Below are positions 8,852 to 18,154 of a stretch of 56,354 nt of DNA, in pieces. Origin of the DNA: SURF-32 sp964648365. GTDB taxonomy: Bacteria; Planctomycetota; Phycisphaerae; UBA1845. The notes beneath the pieces were generated by a model. That model did no database searches, was not told the origin of the DNA, and was given only the letters and a program-made list of their open reading frames with translations. Numbering within the stretch: the first letter of the stretch is position 1; each line of letters begins with the position of its first letter. The position numbers and the translations under genes were made by a program. The stretch is taken from the NCBI GenBank assembly GCA_964648365.1, contig CAZYLK010000014.1, positions 1-56,354 on the forward strand, in the 5' to 3' direction.

Positions 8852-10732
8852 CTACGTCTCGCGGACACCTGCCGGCTTGCTCCGGCGCGTCGCCGAGCGC
8901 CACGCGAATTGGCGGTTCGGTTCCTCGGCGTCAGCGAGGCGCCGCCGATGGGCACTGAGTATATCGCTGCGAGTGACGATGGCCACGAGACGTCCGGTGG
9001 CCCGCTCGATGACCGGCAGCCGGCCGATCTCGTGGCGAACCATGTGATCCGCGGCGTCGCGAAGCGTGTTGTCCTCGTAGACCACCACAGGCGGACGGGC
9101 GGCGAGATCCCCAAGCGGACGCTGCGCCGGCTGCGATGAGTCCAATAGCGTTCGCCGAGTCACCACCGAGTGCAACAGGCCGCCGTCGTCGAGAACCGGA
9201 AATCCCTGATGCGTCGTTCCTTCGCCGCACGTCGCGATCCACGCGCGCACTTCGCCGAGCGTGTCGCGTGCGCGCAGCGTGACCGGGTCGCGACGGGCTA
9301 CGTCGCGCACCAGCAACTGGTCGAGGAAGTCCGCCTCGTACTCGGCCGGAACGCGCACGCCGCGGCGAGCGATCTTCTCGGTCATGATGGTGTTGCGCAT
9401 CATCAGCGACGAAATCAGATAGGCTGCCGTACATCCGCCCAGCAGGGGGAGCAGCCCGAGCGGTTGGAGCGTCGTCTCGAACGCGAAGACGACGCTCGCC
9501 AACAGAGCGCGCGACGCACCGGAGAAAACCGCGGCCATACCCACCAGCGCCGCGATGCGCAGATCCACGCCGGCGCCGGGGAACACGGCCTGCATCGCGG
9601 CGCCGATCACGACACCGAGGGCGCCTCCGATGGTGAACAGCGGCGCCAGCGTTCCGCCGGACGTTCCGCTGCCGAGCGAGATCGACCACGACACGAACTT
9701 CCAGAGCGCAAGGCTGCCGACCAGCCCAACGGCCATGTCGCCGCCGAGCAGTTCCGAGATATTGTAATAGCCGACGCCCAGCGTCCGCGGCTGAAAGTAG
9801 CCGACCAGCCCGACGGCCAGCCCGCCCAGCGTGGGCCACCACATCCAGTGGATCGGGAGCCGATCGAAGCCGTCCTCGATAGCGTAAATGGCCCGTGTGA
9901 CCAGGACGCTGGCGACGCCGATGAGCGCCCCGATGCCGACGTACAGCGCCAGCGCGGCGCCGCCGGGCTGTTGCAGGTCGGGCATTGCGAAGACCGCCTC
10001 GGCCCCCTCAAACACCCAGCGGACGGCCGTGGCGGTCGTGGCCGCGAGCGCGACCGGGATGATCGAACGCGGGCGAAATTCAAAAAGCAGCAGTTCGATC
10101 GCCAGCAGCACGGCGGATACGGGGGATCCGAACGTTGCGGCCATGCCGGCCGCGGCGCCCGCTGCCAGCAGCGTCTTACGTTCCATCGCCGTTGTGCGCA
10201 GGATCTGACCAACCAGCGATCCCAGCGCCCCGCCCGTCGCGATGATCGGCCCTTCCGAGCCGAACGGTCCGCCGGTACCGATGGCGATGGCGGCGCTAAG
10301 CGGCTTGAGAAAAGTCAACCGCGGCGGAATGCGGCTCTGGTTGAGGATGACCTGCTCCATCGCCTCCGGGATGCCGTGCCCTCGGATCGCCCGCGACCCG
10401 TAGCGCGCCATCAGCCCGACGATCAACCCGCCGACCGCCGGAACGATGATGACCCACCAGCCCAGAGAGTGATCCAGCGGCGTCTGCGGCCGCAGCGAAA
10501 CGAGGCCGTGGAACGCGATCCCCGTGATCAGCCAGATCAGCCGCATCAACCCCTGCGCCACGACCGCGGCAACCCCCGCGACCCCGATCGCAACAACCGT
10601 GATCCAGACAACGCGGCGATCAACGGGCTGCACGCGGACCGGCACCCTCGCGGCCGCAAGCGCATCGCTCATGGAGGGCGCGACGGGCAGCGCGTTGTTC
10701 GTGATAGAGCTTCGTTCAACGTCGTGTGGCAT
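8852..10732 (-). CDS. ClC-family chloride channel or H+/Cl- antiporter with CBS pair
   Basis: 626 residues. The N-terminal ~440 residues hold the ClC membrane fold. GHGIPE replaces the first GSGIP motif; FGSEGP provides the gating glutamate position. FGSPVSAVLLAIE is the third conserved stretch, with Leu where the inner proton-path Glu203 of E. coli ClcA would fall. The C-terminal ~150 residues form two CBS domains (LVRDVARRDPVTLRA..., PLGDLAARPPVVVYEDNTLRDAADH), probably nucleotide-sensing. It is encoded upstream of carbonic anhydrase and probably heads a two-gene operon. Whether it is a channel or an exchanger is undecided. Confidence 0.92.
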   Translation of the reverse strand: MPHDVERSSITNNALPVAPSMSDALAAARVPVRVQPVDRRVVWITVVAIGVAGVAAVVAQGLMRLIWLITGIAFHGLVSLRPQTPLDHSLGWWVIIVPAVGGLIVGLMARYGSRAIRGHGIPEAMEQVILNQSRIPPRLTFLKPLSAAIAIGTGGPFGSEGPIIATGGALGSLVGQILRTTAMERKTLLAAGAAAGMAATFGSPVSAVLLAIELLLFEFRPRSIIPVALAATTATAVRWVFEGAEAVFAMPDLQQPGGAALALYVGIGALIGVASVLVTRAIYAIEDGFDRLPIHWMWWPTLGGLAVGLVGYFQPRTLGVGYYNISELLGGDMAVGLVGSLALWKFVSWSISLGSGTSGGTLAPLFTIGGALGVVIGAAMQAVFPGAGVDLRIAALVGMAAVFSGASRALLASVVFAFETTLQPLGLLPLLGGCTAAYLISSLMMRNTIMTEKIARRGVRVPAEYEADFLDQLLVRDVARRDPVTLRARDTLGEVRAWIATCGEGTTHQGFPVLDDGGLLHSVVTRRTLLDSSQPAQRPLGDLAARPPVVVYEDNTLRDAADHMVRHEIGRLPVIERATGRLVAIVTRSDILSAHRRRLADAEEPNRQFAWRSATRRSKPAGVRET

Positions 10733-10910
10733 TGCTGACAGAACCTAAAGACGGATCCGGATTCGGGCCTGGCACTCGCCCTGTCCGAACCGAACTAGCC
10801 GATCCTCCGCCATCGCGGCAGTGCCGTTCTGAGGGAGGGTACGCACCCATGCTGCACAGCGATCGACGGCTGGGTGGCGGCACGGCGGAGAAAATCATCA
10901 AGGGTCATCT

Positions 10911-10966
10911 GGAACTCAACGTCGGGAACTCAACGTCGGGAACTCCGCGTCGGGAACGCAGCGTTT
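10911..10966. repeat. 14-bp tandem repeat, four copies
   Basis: The unit GGAACTCAACGTCG occurs at 10911-10924 and 10925-10938 (identical), then degenerates at 10939-10952 and 10953-10966. It sits in the 511-bp gap between the ClC gene (divergent) and tRNA-Pro. Apart from the tRNA promoter, I see no gene in that gap; there is a second small duplication, CGTAGCGGCC, near 11051-11070. Confidence 0.8.
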
Positions 10967-11174
10967 GGAACCGGGTCGCTTCCCCGGCTCCGCCGGGCTT
11001 GCGAGAGCCTACGTCCCGCGTCCAGGAGTTGCCAGAACCTGGGCCTCTCCGTAGCGGCCCGTAGCGGCCCGGGGTCCGAAAAGGGAGCCGCGGGCGGTCG
11101 CCGCTGTGGCTGCTATCGGGTTCGCGCGGGGAGCGGTACGGACCCGCGATGACCGCCGAGCATGTGAGGTCGGG

Positions 11175-11203
11175 TTGACCCGCCGCCGTCCGTCGCCTAG
11201 CAT
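11175..11203 (+). promoter_or_regulatory. Sigma70-type promoter for tRNA-Pro
   Basis: TTGACC (11175-11180) and TAGCAT (11198-11203) are separated by exactly 17 nt. The expected start point near 11210 leaves a leader of about 34 nt before the mature tRNA. Confidence 0.65.
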
Positions 11204-11243
11204 CCCCGCACGTCAGCCGGATCCCCCCGCGGGGCCGGCTGGA

Positions 11244-11318
<75 letters not shown>

Positions 11319-11479
11319 TTCCCTGCACGGTTTTCACGGAGTCTGGCGGGCGGCGGGCGTCGCGATCTGGTGGCGAAAACGGGTGCTTGCCGCAGCAACG
11401 CCACCCCGCGAGCTTTACCGTCCGGTGGTATGGCTCGCATTTTCGGTGCGGCTGTGCCTGCGTACCACGAGAGTTACGT

Positions 11480-11908
11480 GTGGACAAATCAACATCTGCT
11501 CTGGCGGCCGAGGTAGAGGCGCTGAAGAAAGCATACGCCGCACTCAACCGGAACGACATTCCAGCGCTCGCCGCCCTGTTTGACCCGCAGATCGAGCGGA
11601 TCGAGCCGGCGGACTTTCCGCAGGGCGGAACCTACCATGGGCTTGAAGCCGTGACGGCACACGTCTCGAAGGGGCGCGGGACATGGGCCGAAGGCCGTTG
11701 CGAGCCGCAGCGGTTCGTCGTCGCCGGTGACCGGATCATTGTCCTCGTTGATGTGCGCGTCCGGCTCAAGCACGAGACGGAATGGCGCGAAGGGCGCGTC
11801 GCGGACGGGTTCACCTTCCGCAACGGCAAGGCCATTCAGTTCCGCACGTTTGCCGACGAAGGGCAGGCGCTCGAATGGGCGGGAGTCACAGCGTCGGGTG
11901 CAGACTGA
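11480..11908 (+). CDS. SnoaL-like (NTF2-fold) protein
   Basis: 142 residues from GTG 11480; upstream in-frame codons reach back to 11387 but add a low-complexity start unlike the family. The order fits an NTF2-like polyketide-cyclase/ketosteroid-isomerase fold: an N-terminal helix (EALKKAYAALNRNDIPALAALF), Y-H-G in GGTYHGLEAVTAHV, a central sheet (DRIIVLVDVRVR) and DGFTFRNGKAIQFRTFADEGQALEWAG at the end. Family members bind small hydrophobic ligands; the substrate is unknown. It lies between tRNA-Pro and a second copy of that tRNA's 3' sequence, so it may be an inserted cassette. Confidence 0.78.
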   Translation: MDKSTSALAAEVEALKKAYAALNRNDIPALAALFDPQIERIEPADFPQGGTYHGLEAVTAHVSKGRGTWAEGRCEPQRFVVAGDRIIVLVDVRVRLKHETEWREGRVADGFTFRNGKAIQFRTFADEGQALEWAGVTASGAD

Positions 11909-11912
11909 CCGA

Positions 11913-11939
11913 CGCAGGAGTTCAAGTCCTGTCACTCGC
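11913..11939 (+). other. tRNA 3'-end-like sequence (possible attachment-site relic)
   Basis: CGCAGG AG TTCAAGTCCTGTCAC at 11913-11935 repeats the tRNA-Pro T-arm and acceptor start (11293-11313: CGCAGG TTCAAATCCTGTCAC) with a 2-nt insertion and one mismatch, then diverges. It follows the SnoaL-like stop by 4 bp. No integrase lies nearby. It may be a decayed att site or a leftover tRNA fragment. Confidence 0.45.
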
Positions 11940-12057
11940 TTCGCGATGGCGTGCGGACGGATGATATCGGCTGGGATGACCCCGCGGATGGGACGTCCAA
12001 GCCGGGCATCTCCAGGTCGCACCGCGCGATGAGCACCCTCTCCACTCCGGCAGATTC

Positions 12058-12142
12058 GCGCAGGCTGAAGCCTGCGGCTCGGGCTGCGGCGCCGATTCGC
12101 GCAGGCAAAAGCTTGCGGCTCGAGCTGAAGCCACGCGGCTCG
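12058..12142. repeat. Cluster of three dispersed palindromic repeats
   Basis: The 259-bp gap between the SnoaL-like and DUF6265 genes holds three copies of the GGCTGAAGCC family. They are GCGCAGGCTGAAGCCTGCGG at 12058, a variant GCGCAGGCAAAAGCTTGCGG at 12099, and CGAGCTGAAGCCACGCGGCT at 12121. Each can fold into a short hairpin. Together they lie just beyond the 3' end of the minus-strand gene, where they could affect termination or mRNA stability. Confidence 0.7.
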
Positions 12143-12167
12143 CTGCCGCGTGATCGCGCGCGGCGGC

Positions 12168-13166
12168 TTAGCTGCCTTCGCGCTTGAACTCGAAGCGCTG
12201 GGGGCGGCCGCCCCTGGCGAAGCCGATCGAGGCGGTCAGGGCGCCCTCGTCCGAGCGCTCGTACGTAATGCGCTGTGGGAAGTCGTGGCGCGGGTTTTCG
12301 AACACGGCACGCGTGCCGCTCACTTCGGTGAGCACGAACTCGGTCGGCGACTTGCCGCCGGGCTGGGCGACGTAGACCAGCCCGCCGTCGCGCTCGACCA
12401 CGCGCAGGAACTCGAAGCCGACCATCCTGTCGCGCGAGACGGTGCGCGAGACGCCGAGCATCGCGCCGCCCAGCGGCGGGCTCCACCGCTCCTCGATCGA
12501 CGTGGTGCCGGCGGTGCCCCTGGTTCCGACCCACGCGCCGGCCAGCCACGCCATGTCGGCGATTACTGCCTTGGCAGGCGTGGGCAACGCGATGTTGTCC
12601 GCACGCTTATAGAGCGCGACCGATGTAAACCCCGTGGGCGGGTCAACCGCCACATCCGCGATCAGCCCCTCGGACGTGAGGCGCAGCTGCGTCCGGATCA
12701 CCCCGGTGCGTGTGTTTTCCGGCGCCCGAAGCATTTCGATTTCGTACGTGAACGCGCCGTCCTTCCATCCGCCGCGGTAGCGCGAGACGGACCCGGGCGA
12801 CCGACCCGCAATATCGGTGGCGGACCCGTCCAGGGCCATCCGCACCTCGCCATCGCGGCGCACCAGGATGAACGCATCTTTTTCAACGCGCAGCGTGACC
12901 TTCGCGCTCATGCTGGGCTGCTGCTGCTCGCTGGCGCGCCCCTCGGTGCGGTCCTCAACAAAGATCCACTCGCCGTCCAACGCCCGCAGGCCGTCGGGCT
13001 GTGCAGAGGGCACGCTGGGGTTCTGCGCCGCTGGTGCGCTTGCGTCTTGCGTCGCCAGCTCGCTCGAATCCTGCGCCGAAGGGATGCTTGAGGCCGACGC
13101 GGTCGAGAGCACGCCGGGGGTCGCGAAGAGTGCGAGCGATGTGACGAGCCATGGGCGTATGCGCAT
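12168..13166 (-). CDS. Secreted protein with C-terminal DUF6265 domain
   Basis: 332 residues. The first ~26 residues are a signal peptide (RPWLVTSLALFATPGVLSTA then SA-SS). A Ser/Ala/Gln-rich spacer follows to ~residue 57. The middle (~60-185) is a lipocalin-like beta region (LDGEWIFVEDRTEG, ALDGSATDIAG). The last ~135 residues match DUF6265: MAWLAGAWVGTRG, SIEERWSPPLGGAMLGVSRT, GFEFLRVVERDGGLVYVAQP, FENPRHDFPQRITY. DUF6265 proteins have no established function. It is transcribed alone and is probably periplasmic or surface-exposed. Confidence 0.85.
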   Translation of the reverse strand: MRIRPWLVTSLALFATPGVLSTASASSIPSAQDSSELATQDASAPAAQNPSVPSAQPDGLRALDGEWIFVEDRTEGRASEQQQPSMSAKVTLRVEKDAFILVRRDGEVRMALDGSATDIAGRSPGSVSRYRGGWKDGAFTYEIEMLRAPENTRTGVIRTQLRLTSEGLIADVAVDPPTGFTSVALYKRADNIALPTPAKAVIADMAWLAGAWVGTRGTAGTTSIEERWSPPLGGAMLGVSRTVSRDRMVGFEFLRVVERDGGLVYVAQPGGKSPTEFVLTEVSGTRAVFENPRHDFPQRITYERSDEGALTASIGFARGGRPQRFEFKREGS

Positions 13167-13424
13167 TGAAGCAGTCTCCTCTCGAGTTACGCATCGTACG
13201 AACGGCGCACCCGCGTTGCGGCGAACCCAAAACCGTGCGCGGCCGCCCCGAGGTGGCGGAATATAACGGCCGGGCGGCGCCTACGGAAGCTGCCGGAACG
13301 CGCGAGCGCCATGCGTCGCCACGGGTTGCGTGAACGGGCAAGACGGGGGCGAACGTCCTGTCAGCCCAGGATTGCCGCGGAGCGTCGGCGAATCCCGTGT
13401 CGCGGCACATGGCCTGCCCCGGCG

Positions 13425-13985
<561 letters not shown>

Positions 13986-14024
13986 GGCGTCAGCGTACCA
14001 CCGATCGAGATCCCGGTGTAGTGA

Positions 14025-14053
14025 TTGACCCAGCGTGACCGCCGACATAGCGT
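14025..14053 (+). promoter_or_regulatory. Promoter giving a leaderless VOC transcript
   Basis: TTGACC (14025-14030), a 17-nt spacer and TAGCGT (14048-14053) are followed by only 6 nt before ATG 14060. The predicted start point coincides with the start codon. No Shine-Dalgarno sequence is present. Confidence 0.6.
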
Positions 14054-14059
14054 GCCGTC

Positions 14060-14500
14060 ATGAGCGAATCCCGCCCCGCGATCGACGGAATGACCGCGCC
14101 AACCGCCCCCATCAGCAGTCTGGTGCCGATGATTCACGTTGCGGACGTGGAACGTTCGGTCGCGTTCTACCGCCTGCTGGGCTTCGAAGTCGGCAACAGG
14201 GTGCCGCCGGCCGGGGCCATGCACTGGGCGTGGCTGTATTCGCCGACGGTCGCGGATTGGAAGCGCGGGCCGAACCTGATGCTCGCGCGGAGTTCACGCC
14301 CGATCGACGCCCAGGCGCAAGACGTGCTGTTCTATCTGTATGCCGCCGACCTGATCGGTCTCCGCGATCGGTTGCTGGCCCGGGGCATCAGCGCCGGCGA
14401 GATATCTCATCCCGATTACCTGCCGCTGGGCGAATTCCGGCTGACGGACCCCGACGGCTACACGTTGATGATGGCGCAGTCGGCGGCTGATACGCCGTGA
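14060..14500 (+). CDS. VOC-superfamily (glyoxalase/bleomycin-resistance-like) protein
   Basis: 146 residues. The VOC beta-alpha-beta-beta-beta pattern is clear: SLVPMIHVADVERSVAFYRL with a metal-ligand-type His, LGFEVGNRV, PNLMLARSS, VLFYLYAADLIGLRDRLLARG and GEFRLTDPDGYTLMMAQ. Members are metal-dependent lyases, dioxygenases or antibiotic-binding proteins; which applies here cannot be told. The gene is divergent from the RibD-like reductase, with a 74-bp shared control region. Confidence 0.87.
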   Translation: MSESRPAIDGMTAPTAPISSLVPMIHVADVERSVAFYRLLGFEVGNRVPPAGAMHWAWLYSPTVADWKRGPNLMLARSSRPIDAQAQDVLFYLYAADLIGLRDRLLARGISAGEISHPDYLPLGEFRLTDPDGYTLMMAQSAADTP

Positions 14501-14582
14501 CGCGCCGCGCGCGATCAGGGGCCGCCAGCGAGCCGCGTGGCTTTTGCCCCGGCGAATCCCGCCTGACCCTGAGGAGAACCGC

Positions 14583-15233
14583 ATGTCCGCTTCGCAGATG
14601 CCCGACGATCCGCTCGACCTCGAATCCGTCGACCAGGAAATCCGCATCAACGAGTTAGAGGAAGCACTCGAAGCGAAAGGCGTGACTTCAATCAACGTCG
14701 ATGAGAACTGTCCGCCGGAGGTGCGCGAGGGATTCCTTGAGCGCATGCTGGACTTCGAGTCGGCGCCGATCTCGTGCCAGTTCGATGCGCTGGTCGAGTC
14801 GGGAATCCGGATGCCCGAGCCGGAATCGCTCGATGACGCCGCCGTGCATGCCAAACTGTGGGAGATCATCGCTGCACTGGCCGCGCGCGACGTGTACCTC
14901 GACCGCACCAATCACCTCAGCGATCGCGCCCTGTACGAGCGTCTCTGGAGCGACTTGCTTCGCGAGCCGGGCCCCATCCTGCCCGCCGGCTCGGGATGGA
15001 ACAATCACATCGATGTGATCGGCAGCGGCTCGGAGGAGGACATCGAAATCGGTCTGCGCTATTACGACGATGACGATACCCGTCGCCGCTGGGCCACCGA
15101 CTTTCCGGACGACGCGATCCCCCCACACGAGGATCCGCCCTTCGACCGCGATCGTCTCCTGCCGCAACCACGCTATCCGCACATGCTCGAGTGCGACGAC
15201 GACGAGATCGATGAGGCTGGTTCTGACGCGTGA
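14583..15233 (+). CDS. Acidic hypothetical protein
   Basis: 216 residues from ATG 14583, with GAGGAG starting 11 nt upstream. It is strongly acidic throughout. The N-terminal helical part (IRINELEEALEAKG) is followed by a region with DVYLDRTNHLSDRALYERLW and by a YYDDDDTRRRW stretch. There is no signal peptide and no membrane segment. I do not recognise the family. It lies 82 bp downstream of the VOC gene on the same strand, and is convergent with the SRPBCC gene. Confidence 0.78.
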   Translation: MSASQMPDDPLDLESVDQEIRINELEEALEAKGVTSINVDENCPPEVREGFLERMLDFESAPISCQFDALVESGIRMPEPESLDDAAVHAKLWEIIAALAARDVYLDRTNHLSDRALYERLWSDLLREPGPILPAGSGWNNHIDVIGSGSEEDIEIGLRYYDDDDTRRRWATDFPDDAIPPHEDPPFDRDRLLPQPRYPHMLECDDDEIDEAGSDA

Positions 15234-15304
15234 CTCGCGGCGGGGTGGAACGGTGGAGACCGGTCCCCACCCCGGGAACCGGTCTCCCGCTCGCTGTCCG
15301 CCAC

Positions 15305-16117
15305 TTATCCCATCTGCGGCATCGGGAACCGCTCGTCGATCCACGCCTGCCAGGCCGGCTCATCGCGCTCCACGGCCGGCTTCGCCTTGTCGCCGTAGAG
15401 GTAGACGCTAATACACACCATCACCATCCCGCCGCAGGAAAAGGCGCCGACGTAGGCCGTGCCCGGCGCGGGGGTGTCGAGGCGGAGCAGCACGGTATTC
15501 TTGTGCGAGCCTTTTCCCAGCGTGTCCACGACGCCGGCCATGCGCGGCAGGGCGTCGGGCGCGCTCCATTTCTGCTCCGCGGCCGCGTTGAGCAGCCGCA
15601 GTTCTCCGCCGGCCTTCTGCCACGCCTGCGGCTCCGGGTCGGTGGAAAAGCCGACGAACTGCATCGCCGAGCACGGCTGCCCGTTGAAGTGCTCCAGGTA
15701 GCGTCGCAGGATGCGGAAGTACATCGGCCAGCCCTGCTCCAGGCCGTCGAGCTGATTGTCCCAGTCGTCGCTGTCGGCAAACAGGCTGTGCACGACGCGG
15801 ACCAGGCACCGGCCGCCGGCGCGAGCCTCAACGATCCACTCCGTGGCCATCTTGGGTGAGCCGGGCGGGCCCAGATCACCCTCGGCCACGAAACGCTTGA
15901 GCGCCTCCCACTCGGTGATGGTGGCGGGGCAGTCCATGCCGGGGCCGAAGTTGGAGACGATTTCTCCACCCTGGCGTTCCTCCATGCGCGTGGGCACGAA
16001 CCAGGACGACACGCCCGGCCCGCTGGCGATGGCCCGCCAGACTTCTTCCGGCGTTCCGGGGACTTCGACTTCGACTTGGATCGACCGGCGGCCGGAGGGG
16101 TCTTTTTTGATGCTCAT
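15305..16117 (-). CDS. SRPBCC/AHSA1-domain protein
   Basis: 270 residues. The START-like SRPBCC fold begins VEVEVPGTPEEVWRAIASG, followed by SSWFVPTRMEE, GGEIVSNFGPGM and a C-terminal helix around WPMYFRILRRYLEHF (~130-145). A second, divergent ~100-residue half follows. This long form is commonly partnered by a winged-helix regulator, as here, where the HTH gene is upstream on the same strand. The start codon overlaps the stop of the DUF1801 gene (ATGA), so translation is coupled. It probably binds a hydrophobic ligand; none is known. Confidence 0.85.
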   Translation of the reverse strand: MSIKKDPSGRRSIQVEVEVPGTPEEVWRAIASGPGVSSWFVPTRMEERQGGEIVSNFGPGMDCPATITEWEALKRFVAEGDLGPPGSPKMATEWIVEARAGGRCLVRVVHSLFADSDDWDNQLDGLEQGWPMYFRILRRYLEHFNGQPCSAMQFVGFSTDPEPQAWQKAGGELRLLNAAAEQKWSAPDALPRMAGVVDTLGKGSHKNTVLLRLDTPAPGTAYVGAFSCGGMVMVCISVYLYGDKAKPAVERDEPAWQAWIDERFPMPQMG

Positions 16118-16683
16118 GTGAGTTCCTTTCCTTTGCCTTTGCTTGAGGCGGGGCGACGTTGCGGACGCTTCCCGGCCGATGACGAACGAATGACCACCGA
16201 CCCCAGTCCGTCGCGCTCAAACGGCACGCTGCTGCGCTCGATGGCCTCGTCGATCAGGCAGGCGACCGCCGGACGTGCGAGTGTGGACGCGGCGTCCACG
16301 TCTATCCAGCGCGTCTGTTTGCCGGACCCCTGCAACAGTTTCTCCGGATCCGGCAGTTCCTTGCCTTGATTGAAATAGAGCTTGATGCCGTCCGCGCTTC
16401 CGCGGATGGCAAGAACGCCATGGTAACCATGCTCGTTCGGAGAATAGCTGATGACGAACCAGTCGCGATACTCGTACACCACCTCGTAAGCGGTGGGAAG
16501 ACGCTTGCGCAGCGACCGTCGCATCGCGGCTACGAGACGCAATTGCGCGGGCGCGAACCTGGTGATAAGCGTACGCAACTGGGCTTCCGCGGATCGTCGC
16601 TCCTCCGCTGGCTGGGTGCGGCTGGGAATTTCGACTTTGGCCTTCGCTGATCGCCGCGAGGATGGCTGCTTCTTCACGCTCAT
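16114..16683 (-). CDS. DUF1801-family protein
   Basis: 189 residues. The basic, Lys/Ser/Arg-rich N-terminus (to ~30) is followed by a DUF1801 (YdhG-like) domain: ITRFAPAQLRLVAAMRRSLRK, LPTAYEVVYEYRDWFVISYS and GIKLYFNQGKELPDPEKLLQG. The C-terminal ~25 residues are again basic and disordered. The domain has no firm biochemical function. Its stop overlaps the start of the SRPBCC gene. Upstream, 90 bp away, ends the PD-(D/E)XK nuclease. Confidence 0.83.
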   Translation of the reverse strand: MSVKKQPSSRRSAKAKVEIPSRTQPAEERRSAEAQLRTLITRFAPAQLRLVAAMRRSLRKRLPTAYEVVYEYRDWFVISYSPNEHGYHGVLAIRGSADGIKLYFNQGKELPDPEKLLQGSGKQTRWIDVDAASTLARPAVACLIDEAIERSSVPFERDGLGSVVIRSSSAGKRPQRRPASSKGKGKELT

Positions 16684-16773
16684 GTTGCTTCCCTGACCTC
16701 GGCCAGTCCCGCCAGATCACTCGCTGTGCCGATGATACCGGGCTACCGTCAGTTTCCGCGGCATACGATTCCC

Positions 16774-17982
16774 TTACGCCATGTTTAACGCTCTCATCGC
16801 TGCAGGCACGCCCATCGTCTGCTTCGCGAAGTGCGCGAGCCGCTTTTCGACACGCTCCAAGACCACATCCACATCCGGGTCTTCATCCTCCGGCAGCGGA
16901 CACACCTCGTCAGACAGAACGCGGGTCCAATCTTCAGTGACCTTCTTGAAGAACGTGGAAAACCCGAACTCCTGCTTGTCCTGCAACAACCGCTCCAGAA
17001 CCTTCTTGCGGATATTCTGATCCGTGGTCGGGCAAACGAGAACAACCAGCCGAAGACACTTGCTTTCGGCGCGAATCCGGACCGTCATCCAATGCTCCGG
17101 CTCAAAGGTCTTGCGCTTGCCCACGGGTGGTAGCATCTTGGCCCATCCTGTCGGGATGAACTCGACCTCCTTCTGCTTCGAGGTGATGTGCAACCACTGG
17201 TCAGGATGATCTGCGATCCACTTCTCGATGCGCCCGACAAGCCCCGACGCGGGCGTGCCGACGCGTTCCCAGATTAGGTCCAACGCGCGGCGGTGGTTGG
17301 AATAGATCTGCCGACAGAGCGTGTCGAGATCCTTGTTCTCCATGAATCGATTCCCGATCAAACTGAGATAATGATCCAGAAACACGGCGACATCGCCGCC
17401 GATCGATCCCGCATTTGTCTTCCGCGTGCGAGTGAGTACTTGGTACAAGTTCGCGTAGCTGTATGGAACCCAATCGGGATCACTCGCTTCGTCGCCCTCG
17501 GGCGTTAGAAAAATGCAAAGTCGCTTGACGTTGGGATACGCTGCGGCGACGATATCTTCGTATCTTTGAAGCTGGTTGCTGTGCTCGCCGGTATCGACTT
17601 TGTTCTCAATAGCGATGACAAACTTCGGTTCGTCACACGTCAGCAGCATGTCGATGTTGCGCCATTCGCGGCGAATCTCGACGCCTTGAAGGTCTGCCCC
17701 ATCCAGTTCGACGGGACTCACGGGGGGAGTTACGCCCTGCTGTCGCGCCTTGCGCAAGAGGTCCATCAGCAGAGCTTTCAAAAACAGGTCGCCCTTCCCG
17801 TGACTTTCCCCGGGGGTGAGTAGCCACGCCAGATAGTTGCTGTGCCTGATCTCGACGCGCGCGATCCTCAGCGCGTCGAAAATGTTGAAGCGGCCAATGT
17901 GCTCCTCCAGCGCCAAGAGGTCATCGTTTTCAACGACGAATCGCTCCAACGCCTGAAGGTCGGACTCTGGGGTCATAGCCAT
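16774..17982 (-). CDS. PD-(D/E)XK nuclease superfamily protein
   Basis: 402 residues. The nuclease core is near the N-terminus: N-I-D111 in EWRNIDMLLTC and E126-N-K128 in FVIAIENKVDTGEH, with a following SNQLQRYEDIV helix. This fits the PDDEXK_4 group. The C-terminal ~200 residues (DLIWERVG..., RRKTFEPEHW-like strand region, CLRLVVLVCPTTD) are not assigned. It looks lower in GC and richer in Lys codons than its neighbours. It interrupts what otherwise looks like an HTH-DUF1801-SRPBCC operon. Members include phage-defence and repair-type nucleases; the role here is unknown. Confidence 0.82.
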   Translation of the reverse strand: MAMTPESDLQALERFVVENDDLLALEEHIGRFNIFDALRIARVEIRHSNYLAWLLTPGESHGKGDLFLKALLMDLLRKARQQGVTPPVSPVELDGADLQGVEIRREWRNIDMLLTCDEPKFVIAIENKVDTGEHSNQLQRYEDIVAAAYPNVKRLCIFLTPEGDEASDPDWVPYSYANLYQVLTRTRKTNAGSIGGDVAVFLDHYLSLIGNRFMENKDLDTLCRQIYSNHRRALDLIWERVGTPASGLVGRIEKWIADHPDQWLHITSKQKEVEFIPTGWAKMLPPVGKRKTFEPEHWMTVRIRAESKCLRLVVLVCPTTDQNIRKKVLERLLQDKQEFGFSTFFKKVTEDWTRVLSDEVCPLPEDEDPDVDVVLERVEKRLAHFAKQTMGVPAAMRALNMA

Positions 17983-18154
17983 CGTCGATGTGTCCGTCTG
18001 GGCAAGCTAATGGCAGGAGACGGACGGCTCCGCCTCATCGCTGAACCGGTTCGATCTGTCCTTTTCGGGGATGGAGGCGTCAACGGAAGGGGCTTCTCCT
18101 TCCTCGACATCCGCGAGCCATCGAACGCGAGCGTAAACGAAATCACGGAATTCC

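Noticed and set aside
9170..10738. Plus-strand 522-codon frame opposite the ClC gene
   Set aside because: High-GC shadow; the translation is Arg/Gly/Ala/Asp-rich with no domain, while the opposite strand encodes a complete ClC protein.
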